From positions 1-15,558 of the forward strand of contig NW_013654677.1 in NCBI RefSeq assembly GCF_000499385.1: 15,558 bases of DNA, written 5' to 3'. A model generated the notes under the pieces. That model saw only the letters and a program-made list of their open reading frames with translations, did not search any database and was not told the origin of the DNA. Every line of letters begins with the position of its first letter. Position 1 is the first letter of the stretch. Below are positions 7,878 through 13,059 of the stretch, piece after piece. The DNA is from Eimeria necatrix. Lineage: Eukaryota; Apicomplexa; Conoidasida; Eucoccidiorida; Eimeriidae. The position numbers were made by a program, and so were the translations under genes.

Positions 7878-9076
7878 GTGCTGCTGCAGCAGCAGCAAAG
7901 TGAGGGTTTTGATATTCAACAGAACCCTTAAGAGGGCAGAGGAGCTCGCGAAAGATTTTGGGGCGGAGGCAGTAGCATCTGCTGCTGCGCTGCAGCAGCA
8001 GCACATTGATGCCATCGTAAACCCTAAACCCTAAACCCTAAACCCTAAACCCTAAAGCCTCAACGTAAACCCTAAACCCTAAACCCTAAACCCTAAACCC
8101 TAAAGCCTCAACGGCAAACCCTCGACAGGACGTTTCTACACCTGCAGCTTAAACCCTCAGTCCCAAAATATCCCCGTCTACCGTCCCTCCCACAGTTTAG
8201 GGTTTAGGGTTTAGCGTTTAGGGTTTAGGGTTTAGGGTTTAGGGTTTAGGGTTTAGGGTTTAGGGTTGCGTGTGCAGATCAACGTCCGCCCCGCAGCAGC
8301 GCCGCTGCCTCTGTCTTCTTTTGCTTTTAATCGGAAACCCTTAATTGTGGAATTGGCTTATGCGCCTCCTGTAACCCCTTTAATTGAAAAGGTCTAAACC
8401 CTAAACCCTAAACCCTAAACCCTAAACCCTAAACCCTTGATGCGAAGCCCTCTAGTGCAAAATAAAGTCTTTAAACGGATTCCATGCAACGACTAGAGAT
8501 ACCGCCGCGCCCAGAAAACCCTCGCTAGGGTTTAGGGTTTAGGGTTTAGGGTTTAGGGTTTAGGGTTTAGGGTTTGGGTGTGTGGCTTTCAGGGGGAGCG
8601 TTTGGGGTGTATTTGCGTGTCGGGGTTTTCTCTTGATGCGAAGCCCTCTAGTGCAAAATAAAGTCTTTAAACGGATTCCATGCAACGACTAGAGATACCG
8701 CCGCGCCCAGAAAACCCTCGCTAGGGTTTAGGGTTTAGGGTTTAGGGTTTAGGGTTTAGGGTTTAGGGTTTGGGTGTGTGGCTTTCAGGGGGAGCGTTTG
8801 GGGTGTATTTGCGTGTCGGGGTTTTCTCTTTTTCTTTGGCAAGCCCAAAAGCAAAGTCAATTAATAATAAAGGGTTTAATAAATAAAAATAAAAATAAAA
8901 ATAAAATAAATAAAAATGAAATAAATAAAAAAGAAATAAATAAAAAAGAAATTGGAGATAAAAAAGAAATAAAAGAAACAAAAATAAACTCAAATGGAGA
9001 AAGAGAAGGCCGCGGGGATCACGCAGCAGCAAGAAGCGAAAATGAAGAAACAGTCCGTCTAAACCCTAAACCCTAA
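1..9076 (+). CDS. AROM: Pentafunctional AROM polypeptide, 3' part (shikimate kinase, 3-dehydroquinase, shikimate dehydrogenase)
   Basis: This gene-level entry covers a multi-exon gene whose 5' end lies outside the window. Three shikimate-pathway domains follow each other on the + strand: shikimate kinase (LVGMR, DLDEF, AFRRLE, SCGGGT), type I 3-dehydroquinase (CELRAD, TFRTADEGG, IGSVH, SVAKLV, SRV) and shikimate dehydrogenase (GASVTIPFKE, GAVNTL split by an intron, GANTD, GAGGTAR, FNRT, LWQAQKQ). Their order matches the C-terminal half of fungal AROM, where one cytosolic polypeptide carries steps 2-6 from DAHP to EPSP. Every domain is interrupted by Ala, Gln, Ser or Leu runs encoded by CAG/CTG tracts, so the protein is much longer than fungal AROM. 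Seven introns from 3,858 on are well supported; exon borders left of 3,580 are approximate. The domain identities are secure. Whether the kinase is functional is doubtful because its P-loop is not visible. Confidence 0.9.
2..76 (+). CDS. Possible AROM exon end upstream of the shikimate kinase domain
   Basis: Frame 2 is open from the window edge. It reads VFRGAPTG, a run of Ala from a CTG tract, then LGPELE, and reaches GAG|GTTTAG in phase 0. The putative donor opens directly into a TTTAGGG array, as telomere-like arrays do in the better-supported introns further on. The first kinase exon at 867 also starts in phase 0, so the two could be joined. No EPSP synthase or kinase motif is visible in this short piece, so membership in AROM is an inference from position and phase only. 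Confidence 0.3.
213..306 (+). repeat. AAAT microsatellite
   Basis: AAAT units run from about 215 to 306 with one interruption (GAAAGAAT near 250). The tract lies in the probable first AROM intron and produces only repeat-encoded open frames. Confidence 0.9.
461..522. repeat. GGGGGCCCC palindromic block
   Basis: Closely spaced GGGGGCCCCC-type units, each its own reverse complement, directly follow a CAG tract. Similar blocks lie at 6-18, 845-857, 12,238-12,321 and 12,749-12,900. Here the block is in a probable intron, whereas the last two are inside supported exons on the - strand, where they encode Gly/Pro/Ala. Confidence 0.85.
690..798. repeat. TTAAATTAAA self-complementary tract
   Basis: TTAAT, AAATT and TTAAA units repeat for about 110 nt, with orientation switching from AATTAAATTAAA to TTTAATTTAA near 750, so the left half can pair with the right half as a hairpin. 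It is non-coding. Confidence 0.8.
867..1800 (+). CDS. AROM: Shikimate kinase domain of AROM
   Basis: The SK domain would transfer phosphate from ATP to shikimate. After the acceptor at 866 the sequence reads LLCLVGMR (to 902), the family's strand 1. A CAG tract follows, and the next motif VVDLDEFMGKYF (from about 947) is in frame 2, not in the frame of LVGMR. It matches the DLDE strand and its Asp residues. The original frame resumes by about 1,140: FIRSHGCAAFRRLE (FRxxE; Glu codon at 1,218) and SCGGGT (1,686-1,703), followed by LLREEQQLLWVRTS, fit the GGG motif and the strand after it. Long Ser, Ala and Gln runs separate the motifs. The GxxGxGKS P-loop expected between LVGMR and DLDE is absent: a 38-nt CAG tract stands there. 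This may be an assembly error, a missed intron or real decay. Introns are likely within (for example an acceptor CTCCACTGCAG at 1,138) but I cannot fix them. Confidence 0.75.
1801..3416 (+). CDS. AROM: AROM linker: probable kinase C-terminus and dehydroquinase N-terminus
   Basis: Frame 2 is open from about 1,832 to past 3,416, and most of it is Gln, Ala or Leu runs. Two short stretches fit AROM by position. RLAEVYAARLPLLQQLSTS (about 2,657-2,713) resembles the kinase C-terminal region with its RxPxY signature, though the match is weak. GSTFLTLPQQLLLAA (about 3,150-3,194) resembles the first strand of type I dehydroquinase (F-x-S-L-T-x-P). Between them are VLLLLRSDMEEIP and GGPMLPVSALKLLAAAATHYM. 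Another frame is open across 1,414-2,496, so the exon path is ambiguous. CAG|GTAGGG at 2,036 is a strong-looking donor I could not pair. To reach frame 1 by 3,580 an intron near 3,347-3,579 would work in phase 0 but is speculative. Confidence 0.5.
3580..3857 (+). CDS. AROM: 3-dehydroquinase (type I) domain of AROM, exon with the ELRAD motif
   Basis: Frame 1 reads GTLSFSLCELRADWLLQ, the second strand of class I 3-dehydroquinases, whose Glu and Arg (E46 and R48 in the E. coli enzyme) bind substrate. A Gln-rich tract (about 3,690-3,756) and EGEIESYKSAAAAFTEEALL follow, then TGCAA|GTAAGT, a near-perfect donor, in phase 2. The 3' end is firm. The 5' border at an acceptor CTGCTGCAG (3,579) is a phase-0 guess and could be elsewhere in the Leu-coding CTG tract. 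The domain dehydrates 3-dehydroquinate through a Schiff base. Confidence 0.72.
3858..3947 (+). other. AROM intron made largely of TTTAGGG repeats
   Basis: This 90-nt intron starts GTAAGT, and the donor hexamer overlaps the first repeat (GTAAGTTTAGGG). It continues as a slightly degenerate TTTAGGG array (variants TTTGGGG and ATTAGGG) to about 3,928 and ends with TTATTTGCGCTGCAG. Removing it joins phase 2 to phase 2, and the downstream frame reads straight into the dehydroquinase motif TFRTADEGG. Confidence 0.85.
3948..5744 (+). CDS. AROM: 3-dehydroquinase domain of AROM, long exon with low-complexity insertions
   Basis: Frame 1 is open for about 598 codons. It begins ILLGCSLLLTFRTADEGG: Arg (3,982) and Glu (3,994) keep the R-x3-E spacing of R82 and E86 in E. 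coli AroD. ELLEYWQQQ and AAFVDLQ (about 4,239-4,314) fit the helix and the D-x-E-type strand. Near the far end TRVIGSVH places the likely catalytic His (H143 equivalent) at codon 5,653. Roughly 1.3 kb between the VDLQ and IGSVH motifs, normally some 20-30 residues apart, is filled by Ala, Gln and Leu runs plus basic stretches. Hidden introns that keep the frame are possible. The exon ends CTAAT|GTAAGG in phase 2. Confidence 0.78.
5713..5928 (+). repeat. 108-bp tandem duplication spanning a splice donor
   Basis: Positions 5,713-5,820 and 5,821-5,928 are two copies offset by 108 bases. I compared the unique part, from GCAGCAAGTGG to the Leu-coding CTG end, and saw no difference. Each copy carries the donor AAT|GTAAGG (5,745 and 5,853). 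The first donor keeps the dehydroquinase frame. Using the second would put the in-frame TAA at 5,746 into the message. Confidence 0.9.
5745..6015 (+). other. AROM intron within the dehydroquinase domain
   Basis: This 271-nt intron starts GTAAGG and ends CTGCTGCTCTCAG. Phase 2 on the left plus one base on the right gives an ATG codon, and then frame 2 runs into SVAKLV, the Schiff-base lysine motif. It holds the second copy of the 108-bp duplication and a CTG tract but no telomere-like array, unlike most introns of this gene. Confidence 0.75.
6016..6295 (+). CDS. AROM: 3-dehydroquinase domain of AROM, exon with the Schiff-base lysine
   Basis: Frame 2 reads ASAALLSLPFISVAKLVLLP. The Lys at codon 6,059 matches the catalytic K170 of class I 3-dehydroquinases (D-x-V-K-hydrophobic). 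A Ser/Gln run follows, then AFSELSAVLQQLLQKPLIF and LLGGSSCCWSRV. These match the last strands, where family members have P-L-I-x-x-x-M-G and S-R. SATGPG at the end parallels the A-x-P-G-Q C-terminus. The exon ends GGG|GTAAAC in phase 0 and the next exon starts in phase 0. Frame 0 is also open here and gives a YWGEAAAAGRG shadow; frame 2 is preferred because it carries both the Lys motif and the SRV motif. Confidence 0.82.
6296..6640 (+). other. AROM intron with convergent telomere-like arrays
   Basis: This 345-nt intron has a donor GTAAACCC that is itself the start of an AAACCCT array (6,297-6,338). A TTTAGGG array lies at about 6,450-6,496, followed by a CAG tract (about 6,568-6,618) and the acceptor GTTTTTCTGTGTTCAG. 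Both flanks are phase 0. AAACCCT at the 5' side and TTTAGGG further 3' are reverse complements and could pair. A small internal exon around 6,530-6,620 cannot be excluded. Confidence 0.7.
6641..7114 (+). CDS. AROM: Shikimate dehydrogenase domain of AROM, substrate-binding exon
   Basis: Frame 2 starts VYGQMPRPLLLQLK. CGVFLLGYPTPKSPTPYLYS corresponds to the family's G-x-P-I-x-H-S-x-S-P segment, and HVYATFFPP to the following Y-x-x-F strand. After Gln and Leu runs, GGASVTIPFKEAAAKYVEE is an unmistakable G-x-x-V-T-I-P-x-K-E motif; its Lys (codon 7,055) is the catalytic lysine of AroE-type enzymes. The exon ends AAAAGA|GTGAGG in phase 0, in the middle of the A-x-x-x-G-A-V-N-T motif. The first Ser of HSxSP appears lost: the segment is two residues shorter here. 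Confidence 0.9.
7115..7391 (+). other. AROM intron with CTG tract and 3' TTTAGGG array
   Basis: This 277-nt intron starts GTGAGG, holds CTG tracts (about 7,121-7,158 and 7,262-7,290) and pyrimidine-rich sequence, then a TTTAGGG array (about 7,329-7,383), and ends TTTGTGCGCAG. Splicing in phase 0 restores the dehydrogenase motif GAVNTL exactly, which is strong evidence for both borders. Confidence 0.92.
7392..7484 (+). CDS. AROM: Shikimate dehydrogenase domain of AROM, NTD exon
   Basis: This 31-codon exon reads VNTLFWNSKGQLMGANTDTY and then AIEKALQHHRK. It supplies the N-T of AVNT and the N-T-D motif, whose Asp (codon 7,443) is the second catalytic residue of AroE (D102 in E. coli). It ends AAA|GTCAGT in phase 0. 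The same frame stays open for a while into an Ala-coding CTG tract, so a longer exon is possible, but it meets a stop at 7,686. Confidence 0.9.
7485..7746 (+). other. AROM intron with CTG tracts and 3' TTTAGGG array
   Basis: This 262-nt intron has donor GTCAGT. It holds CTG tracts interrupted by GAT and TTC triplets, a short non-repetitive piece (about 7,580-7,630), a TTTAGGG array (about 7,701-7,733), and the acceptor TTCTGCTGCAG. Phase 0 on both sides leads directly into the nucleotide-binding motif. Confidence 0.85.
7747..8016 (+). CDS. AROM: Shikimate dehydrogenase domain of AROM, NADP-binding exon
   Basis: Frame 1 reads PENVCCILLLGAGGTARAAL, the G-x-G-G-x-A-R Rossmann loop. A Ser run encoded by AGC follows, then VRVLIFNRTLKRAEELAKDF, where N-R-T plus Arg is typical of NADP-dependent members. 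FGAEAVASAAALQQQHIDAI leads to the donor GTAAACCC in phase 0, inside the D-x-x-I-N-A-T region. The exon has 90 codons. A Ser insertion sits between the Gly loop and the NRT strand, a position that normally holds a helix. Confidence 0.92.
8017..8277 (+). other. AROM intron with convergent telomere-like arrays
   Basis: This 261-nt intron starts GTAAACCC, the first unit of an AAACCCT array (8,018-8,054). A second array follows (8,066-8,103), each ending in AAAGCCTCAACG. About 85 nt of unique sequence follow, then a TTTAGGG array (about 8,197-8,266, one unit TTTAGCG), and the acceptor TTGCGTGTGCAG. The flanks are phase 0 and rejoin HIDAI to INVRP. Confidence 0.9.
8278..8391 (+). CDS. AROM: Shikimate dehydrogenase domain of AROM, YxPxxTPL exon
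   Basis: The 38 codons read INVRPAAAPLPLSSFAF, replacing the usual I-N-A-T-P-x-G-M, then KPLIVELAYAPPVTPLIEK. The latter matches the D-x-x-Y-x-P-x-x-T-P-L motif near the end of the domain. If not spliced, the frame stops at 8,395 (TAA) inside an AAACCCT array. A donor AAG|GTCTAAACCC at 8,392 in phase 0 is preferred because the missing C-terminal helix motif is found downstream. Confidence 0.85.
8392..8788 (+). other. Last AROM intron, containing a 196-bp duplication
   Basis: This 397-nt intron has donor GTCTAAACCC leading into an AAACCCT array (about 8,395-8,436) and acceptor GTGTGTGGCTTTCAG at 8,788. An identical acceptor lies at 8,592 in the first copy of the duplication. Two TTTAGGG arrays (about 8,525-8,575 and 8,721-8,771) each precede an acceptor. 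The donor is weaker than the others. Confidence 0.7.
8437..8828 (+). repeat. 196-bp tandem duplication spanning a splice acceptor
   Basis: Positions 8,437-8,632 and 8,633-8,828 match base for base as far as I compared, including the number of TTTAGGG units. Each copy holds the acceptor CTTTCAG and the first bases of the last AROM exon (GERLGCICVSGFS). Only the second copy continues into LFLWQAQKQ. An exon using the first copy would read on into DAKPSSAK and a stop. Confidence 0.93.
8789..9076 (+). CDS. AROM: Shikimate dehydrogenase domain of AROM, C-terminal exon
   Basis: Frame 2 reads GERLGCICVSGFSLFLWQAQ, then KQSQLIIKGL. The G-x3-F-L-x-Q-A-x-x-Q pattern matches the last helix of AroE, whose Gln (here codon 8,840) contacts shikimate. 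After that the frame stays open through A-rich AAATAAAA sequence, giving an Asn/Lys/Ile-rich tail, and ends at TAA 9,074-9,076 in the next AAACCCT array. The tail may be a real extension, or a donor such as GTTTAA near 8,875 may end the exon sooner. I am confident in the domain and unsure about the true stop. Confidence 0.75.
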   Translation, partial: GERLGCICVSGFSLFLWQAQKQSQLIIKGLINKNKNKNKINKNEINKKEINKKEIGDKKEIKETKINSNGEREGRGDHAAARSENEETVRLNPKP

Positions 9077-9627
9077 ACCCTAAACCCTAAACCCTAAACC
9101 CTCATAGCGCACACTTGCTGTTTGCAGCCTCGCGGTTTTGCCGCTGTGGCGTGAAGCCGCCCCGTCTAGGGTCTAGGGTTTAAAGCTCTTGCTTTTTCCG
9201 AGGGTTTAGGGCTTAGGGTTTAGGGTTTAGGGTTTAGGGTTTAGGGTTTGCTGCGCTCAGAAAATGAACTGGGGAGAAGCCCCGGCTGGCTGGCGGTCTG
9301 CTTGGAGGTTTTCTCTTCCTTTTGTTTTTAATTATTTCGAAAAGACTTTCAAACATTCCCTCCACTTAAACCTCGAAGACTACCTCTAAACCCTAAACCC
9401 TAAACCCTAAACCCTAAACCCTAAACCCTCGGGGCGGCCTGCACGCTGCAGCGCGAGCCGGCGCATCGCACAACTGCAGATGCATGCAAAAGGAAATATA
9501 TTTTTAATTGTTTTTATAAATATATATTATTTAATTATTCATTTAAAGTAATTAAATAAATATTATAACTTATTTAATTATTTTAAATCCAAAAGAAGGA
9601 CCTCGCGCAGTTTAGAAGCGTTGAGGG

Positions 9628-9649
9628 TTCAGGTGTACGTACACCTGAA
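9628..9649. repeat. Palindromic GGTGTACGTACACC element, copy 1
   Basis: This is a perfect 22-bp palindrome with core AGGTGTACGTACACCT. The core recurs at 10,380 and 13,771 in unrelated flanks, and degenerate copies lie at 822-839 and 13,791-13,804. The role is unknown; it could be a binding site for a dimeric protein. Confidence 0.8.
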
Positions 9650-10379
9650 AGCCAACAGGACTTTCGGGAAAAGCCAAAAGTTGCATTAAACATTTTTTTC
9701 AATTTATTTCTTTTGGAGTTTTCTTCTTTTCTCAGTTATGCAGAGACTTTTGTTTATATCAGCGTAAACCCTAAACCCTAAACCCTAAACCCTAAACCCT
9801 TTAACATGCGCTCGAGACAGCGAATTTGCTTTTTAGGGAGCTGCAGCAACCCTAAACCCTAAACCCCAAACCCTAGTCCGCAACCGCTAAGAGTTAAACC
9901 CTAAACCCTAAACCCTAAACCCTAGTTTGCAGCCTTTGAACGCTAAACCCTAAACCCTAAACCCTCGCGGGGTTGGCGCGCGTCAGTTTCAGTAGAAGAA
10001 ATGAGCGGACTTGGAGTTTTTGTTAGTGGATGTTGAAGCAGAGAAATAATAAAATTATAAATATAATTATAATTAAAATATAAATATAATTACAATTATA
10101 AATATAAATATAATTACAATTATAAATATAAATAAAAGAGAAAAAAGCGAAAGAAAAAGAAGTCGCACTTGTGCAAAAAGAAAGAAACAAAAAAGTCAAT
10201 GAACACCAACACAATAAATATAAACATAAACATAAACATAAATATAAATATAAATATAAATAAATATAAATAAATATAAATATAAATATAAATAAATATA
10301 AATATAAATAAATATAAATATAAATATAAACATAAATAAAGGAATTGGAATTAATTCAAATCCACTTGCGCGCTCAAAC

Positions 10380-10399
10380 TGAGGTGTACGTACACCTCA
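10380..10399. repeat. Palindromic GGTGTACGTACACC element, copy 2
   Basis: This is a perfect 20-bp palindrome with the core GAGGTGTACGTACACCTC, between an ATAAAT tract and the AAAT/TTTA inverted microsatellites. Confidence 0.8.
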
Positions 10400-10462
10400 A
10401 GTCCCACAGCTTCATCGGAATTGTTTTCTGCATAATTTCAAAACGGATAAACCGGTCCCATT

Positions 10463-10476
10463 AATAAAATAAATAA

Positions 10477-10528
<52 letters not shown>

Positions 10529-10639
10529 AAATAATAAATAACAATTGATTGATAAATGAATAAAATGCACATCTGCATAAAGGCGCATGCACAGAAAAAG
10601 GCATAAATGCCACATGTGCATGTGCGCAATCATTCATTT

Positions 10640-10702
<63 letters not shown>

Positions 10703-10705
10703 TTA
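10463..10705. repeat. AAAT and TTTA microsatellites in inverted orientation
   Basis: An AAAT array (about 10,465-10,540) is followed some 90 nt later by a TTTA array (about 10,632-10,705). The two are reverse complements and could form a long hairpin. The spacer holds CATGCACA/TGTGCATG-like inverted pieces (CACATGTGCATGTG at about 10,612-10,625). The right arm touches the stop codon of the - strand gene. Confidence 0.85.
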
Positions 10706-10711
10706 ATATTT

Positions 10712-10920
10712 CTAACTGTATTCCACCTGCCGCATTTCTCTATATACCCACAGAGGCCAGGCGGCGCTACCGTAGATTGTAAGAAGAGTAGTTAATCCCT
10801 GAAGCAGCAGCAGCAGCAGCAGTTGCTGCTGCTGCTGCTGCTGCTGCTTCTGCCGGTATTGCAGCAGCTTCTGTTGCTGCTGCATTGGCCGCTGCTGCTG
10901 CTGTGGCATCAGCTCACGGG
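10712..10920 (-). CDS. Possible C-terminal exon of the unidentified gene
   Basis: On the - strand one frame reads KARELMPQQQQRPM, Gln and Leu runs, then GLTTLLTIYGSAAWPLWVYR and EMRQVEYS before the stop at 10,712-10,714. The end of this frame has ordinary composition. The neighbouring frame instead stops at 10,909 after LLRRPVS. Which of the two is the real C-terminus depends on an intron I cannot place. Confidence 0.45.
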
Positions 10921-11180
10921 CCTTCGTAGAAGTGCTGCTGCTGCTGCTGTGGCTGCAGCAGCATCTGCACCACCTGCTTCTATAGCTGCAGCACCTGCTG
11001 CTGCTGCTGCTGCTGCTGCGGCCGCAGCAGCAGCAACCTGCATTACTTGCTGCTTGAACTGCCGTTGCTGCTGCAACTGCAGCAGCAGCCCCGTTCCCAC
11101 CTGCTTCTTCAACTGTTCCAGAGTCTGCAGCATAACCTTTATAACCTGCTGCTGCAGCACTTGCTGCTGCAGCGGTTGGC

Positions 11181-11218
<38 letters not shown>

Positions 11219-11282
11219 ATTAGTCGTAGAGGGGGCTGCCGCCTCCCAGCGTCCACTGGGGCTGGTTTTCGTCGTCGCAGCC

Positions 11283-11314
<32 letters not shown>

Positions 11315-11559
11315 CCATGGCGGTAGACCACTGGTTTGCTGCAGCAGCAGCAGCAGCAGCAGCAAAGACCCCCTTGAACCTTTTGGCTTCTGACAGCAGC
11401 GGGTAGTCCACGAAGGTGTGGGGCCGCGCAGCAGCAACTGCATGCAGCTGCTGCAGCAGCAGCGACACAACACAAATGTCGAGATCTCCAATTGCTTCTT
11501 GCTGCTCAATGAAGGGCCAAAACAAGTGCAAATACGGCAGCACCTCAGCCCAACACTCG

Positions 11560-11629
<70 letters not shown>

Positions 11630-11749
11630 TGATCGAGCTTTTCTGAGGAAGTTTGGGCTTCATCAGCGGGTTGGCTATTGGGCTGCTGGAGTTGCGTGTT
11701 GCTGCCGGCCGGAGTTGCTGCTGCTGCTGCTGCTTCGTCGCCTTCGTGC

Positions 11750-11797
<48 letters not shown>

Positions 11798-12111
11798 GGC
11801 TGCCAGACGGCAGCAGCAGCAAGGGTGTGGCGGTGCTGCTGCAGCGCGAACCAGCGGACCCACTTGTCTTGTTGAGAATAATTTAATCTGTTTAAAACCC
11901 AAGAAGCTACGGTGTCTAGACAGATGAGCAGCACTTGCCGCAGCAAAACTCGAGTTTGCTGCGGCAGACACTGCAGGCAAAAGGGCGCGCTGCTGCACTG
12001 CAGCAGCAGCGCGCAGCTGCTGCAGCTGCTGCTGCTGCTGCCGCACCTGCTGCAGCACCAGCTCGCCTCCGGCCCCGCCCCCTCCTCCAGCCCCGGCACC
12101 CCCTCGCCCCA

Positions 12112-12164
<53 letters not shown>

Positions 12165-12427
12165 GGGGCCCCACGTGCTGCGCGTACTGCCGCCGGCCCT
12201 CCAGCAGCGCCACTTCCACTGTAGAGACACCCCAGTGGGGGGGCCCCCGCCGCCCCACAGGGGCCCCCAGGGGCCCCCGGGGGCCCCTGGGGGCCCCCAG
12301 GGGGGCCCCCGGGGGGCCCCCAAACCCTTCTTGAGATAAACAATTTTCTGCAAGAGTTAAATTGACTTTTCTTCTTCTGCCTACAGCCAGTCGCCGCGAG
12401 CGGCGGCGAGAACTGAGGCCCTGAGAA

Positions 12428-12498
<71 letters not shown>

Positions 12499-13007
12499 AT
12501 AGTTTATTATTTTTCTTTTTTTGAATCTTCTTTTGGGTTTTTATTTGGTGGTTTATTTGCCCTTTTTGCTGCTGCTCCAGTGGCAGCAGTCTACGCAGCG
12601 CAGCAGCAGCTGCTGCCGCAGCAACGAGGGTTTAGGGTTTAGGGTTTAGGGTTTAGGGTTTACGGGCACAAGGGCTTCAAACAAGTCATTGCTTTCCGAG
12701 GCTTCTTCTTTCTCAATATAAGGAGTAATCGAATTGCTGCTAAAGGTATGGGGGGCCCCCTCAAGGGGGCCCCCCAAGGGTACAGTCTGGGGGCCCCCCC
12801 CCCCGCTGCTGGGGGGGGCCCCCTCAGGGGGCCCCCCGGGGGGCCCCCCGGGGGCCCCCACAGACAGGGGCCCCTCAGGGGGGCCCCCAGGGGGCCCCCG
12901 AGAGGCCTGCATGCGCCTAGCCCACAGGGCCTCTAGCTGGGATGTGCTGGCAGCAGCTTGCAAAGTGCTGCTGCTGCCAGAGTCGCTGCCTGCTGCCTGC
13001 AGCAGCA

Positions 13008-13059
<52 letters not shown>

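Larger units (their letters stand above)
9077..10711. other. Intergenic region with telomere-like arrays and AT microsatellites
   Basis: No supported gene lies here. Telomere-like arrays occur in both orientations: AAACCCT at 9,060-9,102, about 9,386-9,428, 9,766-9,799, 9,849-9,874, 9,895-9,924 and 9,943-9,965; TTTAGGG at about 9,204-9,249. Between them are short unique pieces of 50-120 nt with no recognisable coding sequence. AT-rich tracts lie at about 9,497-9,590, 10,045-10,135 and 10,218-10,340 (ATAAATAT type). CAG tracts, so dense on both sides, are absent. The stretch separates the convergent 3' ends of the two genes. Confidence 0.6.

Noticed and set aside
8437..8640. First copy of GERLGCICVSGFS as a separate coding exon
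   Set aside because: It runs into DAKPSSAK and a stop and lacks the conserved Gln-containing helix; the downstream copy has it.
7700..10000. Subtelomeric location of the window
   Set aside because: Arrays occur in both orientations between motif-supported exons of a housekeeping gene; no long terminal array is seen.
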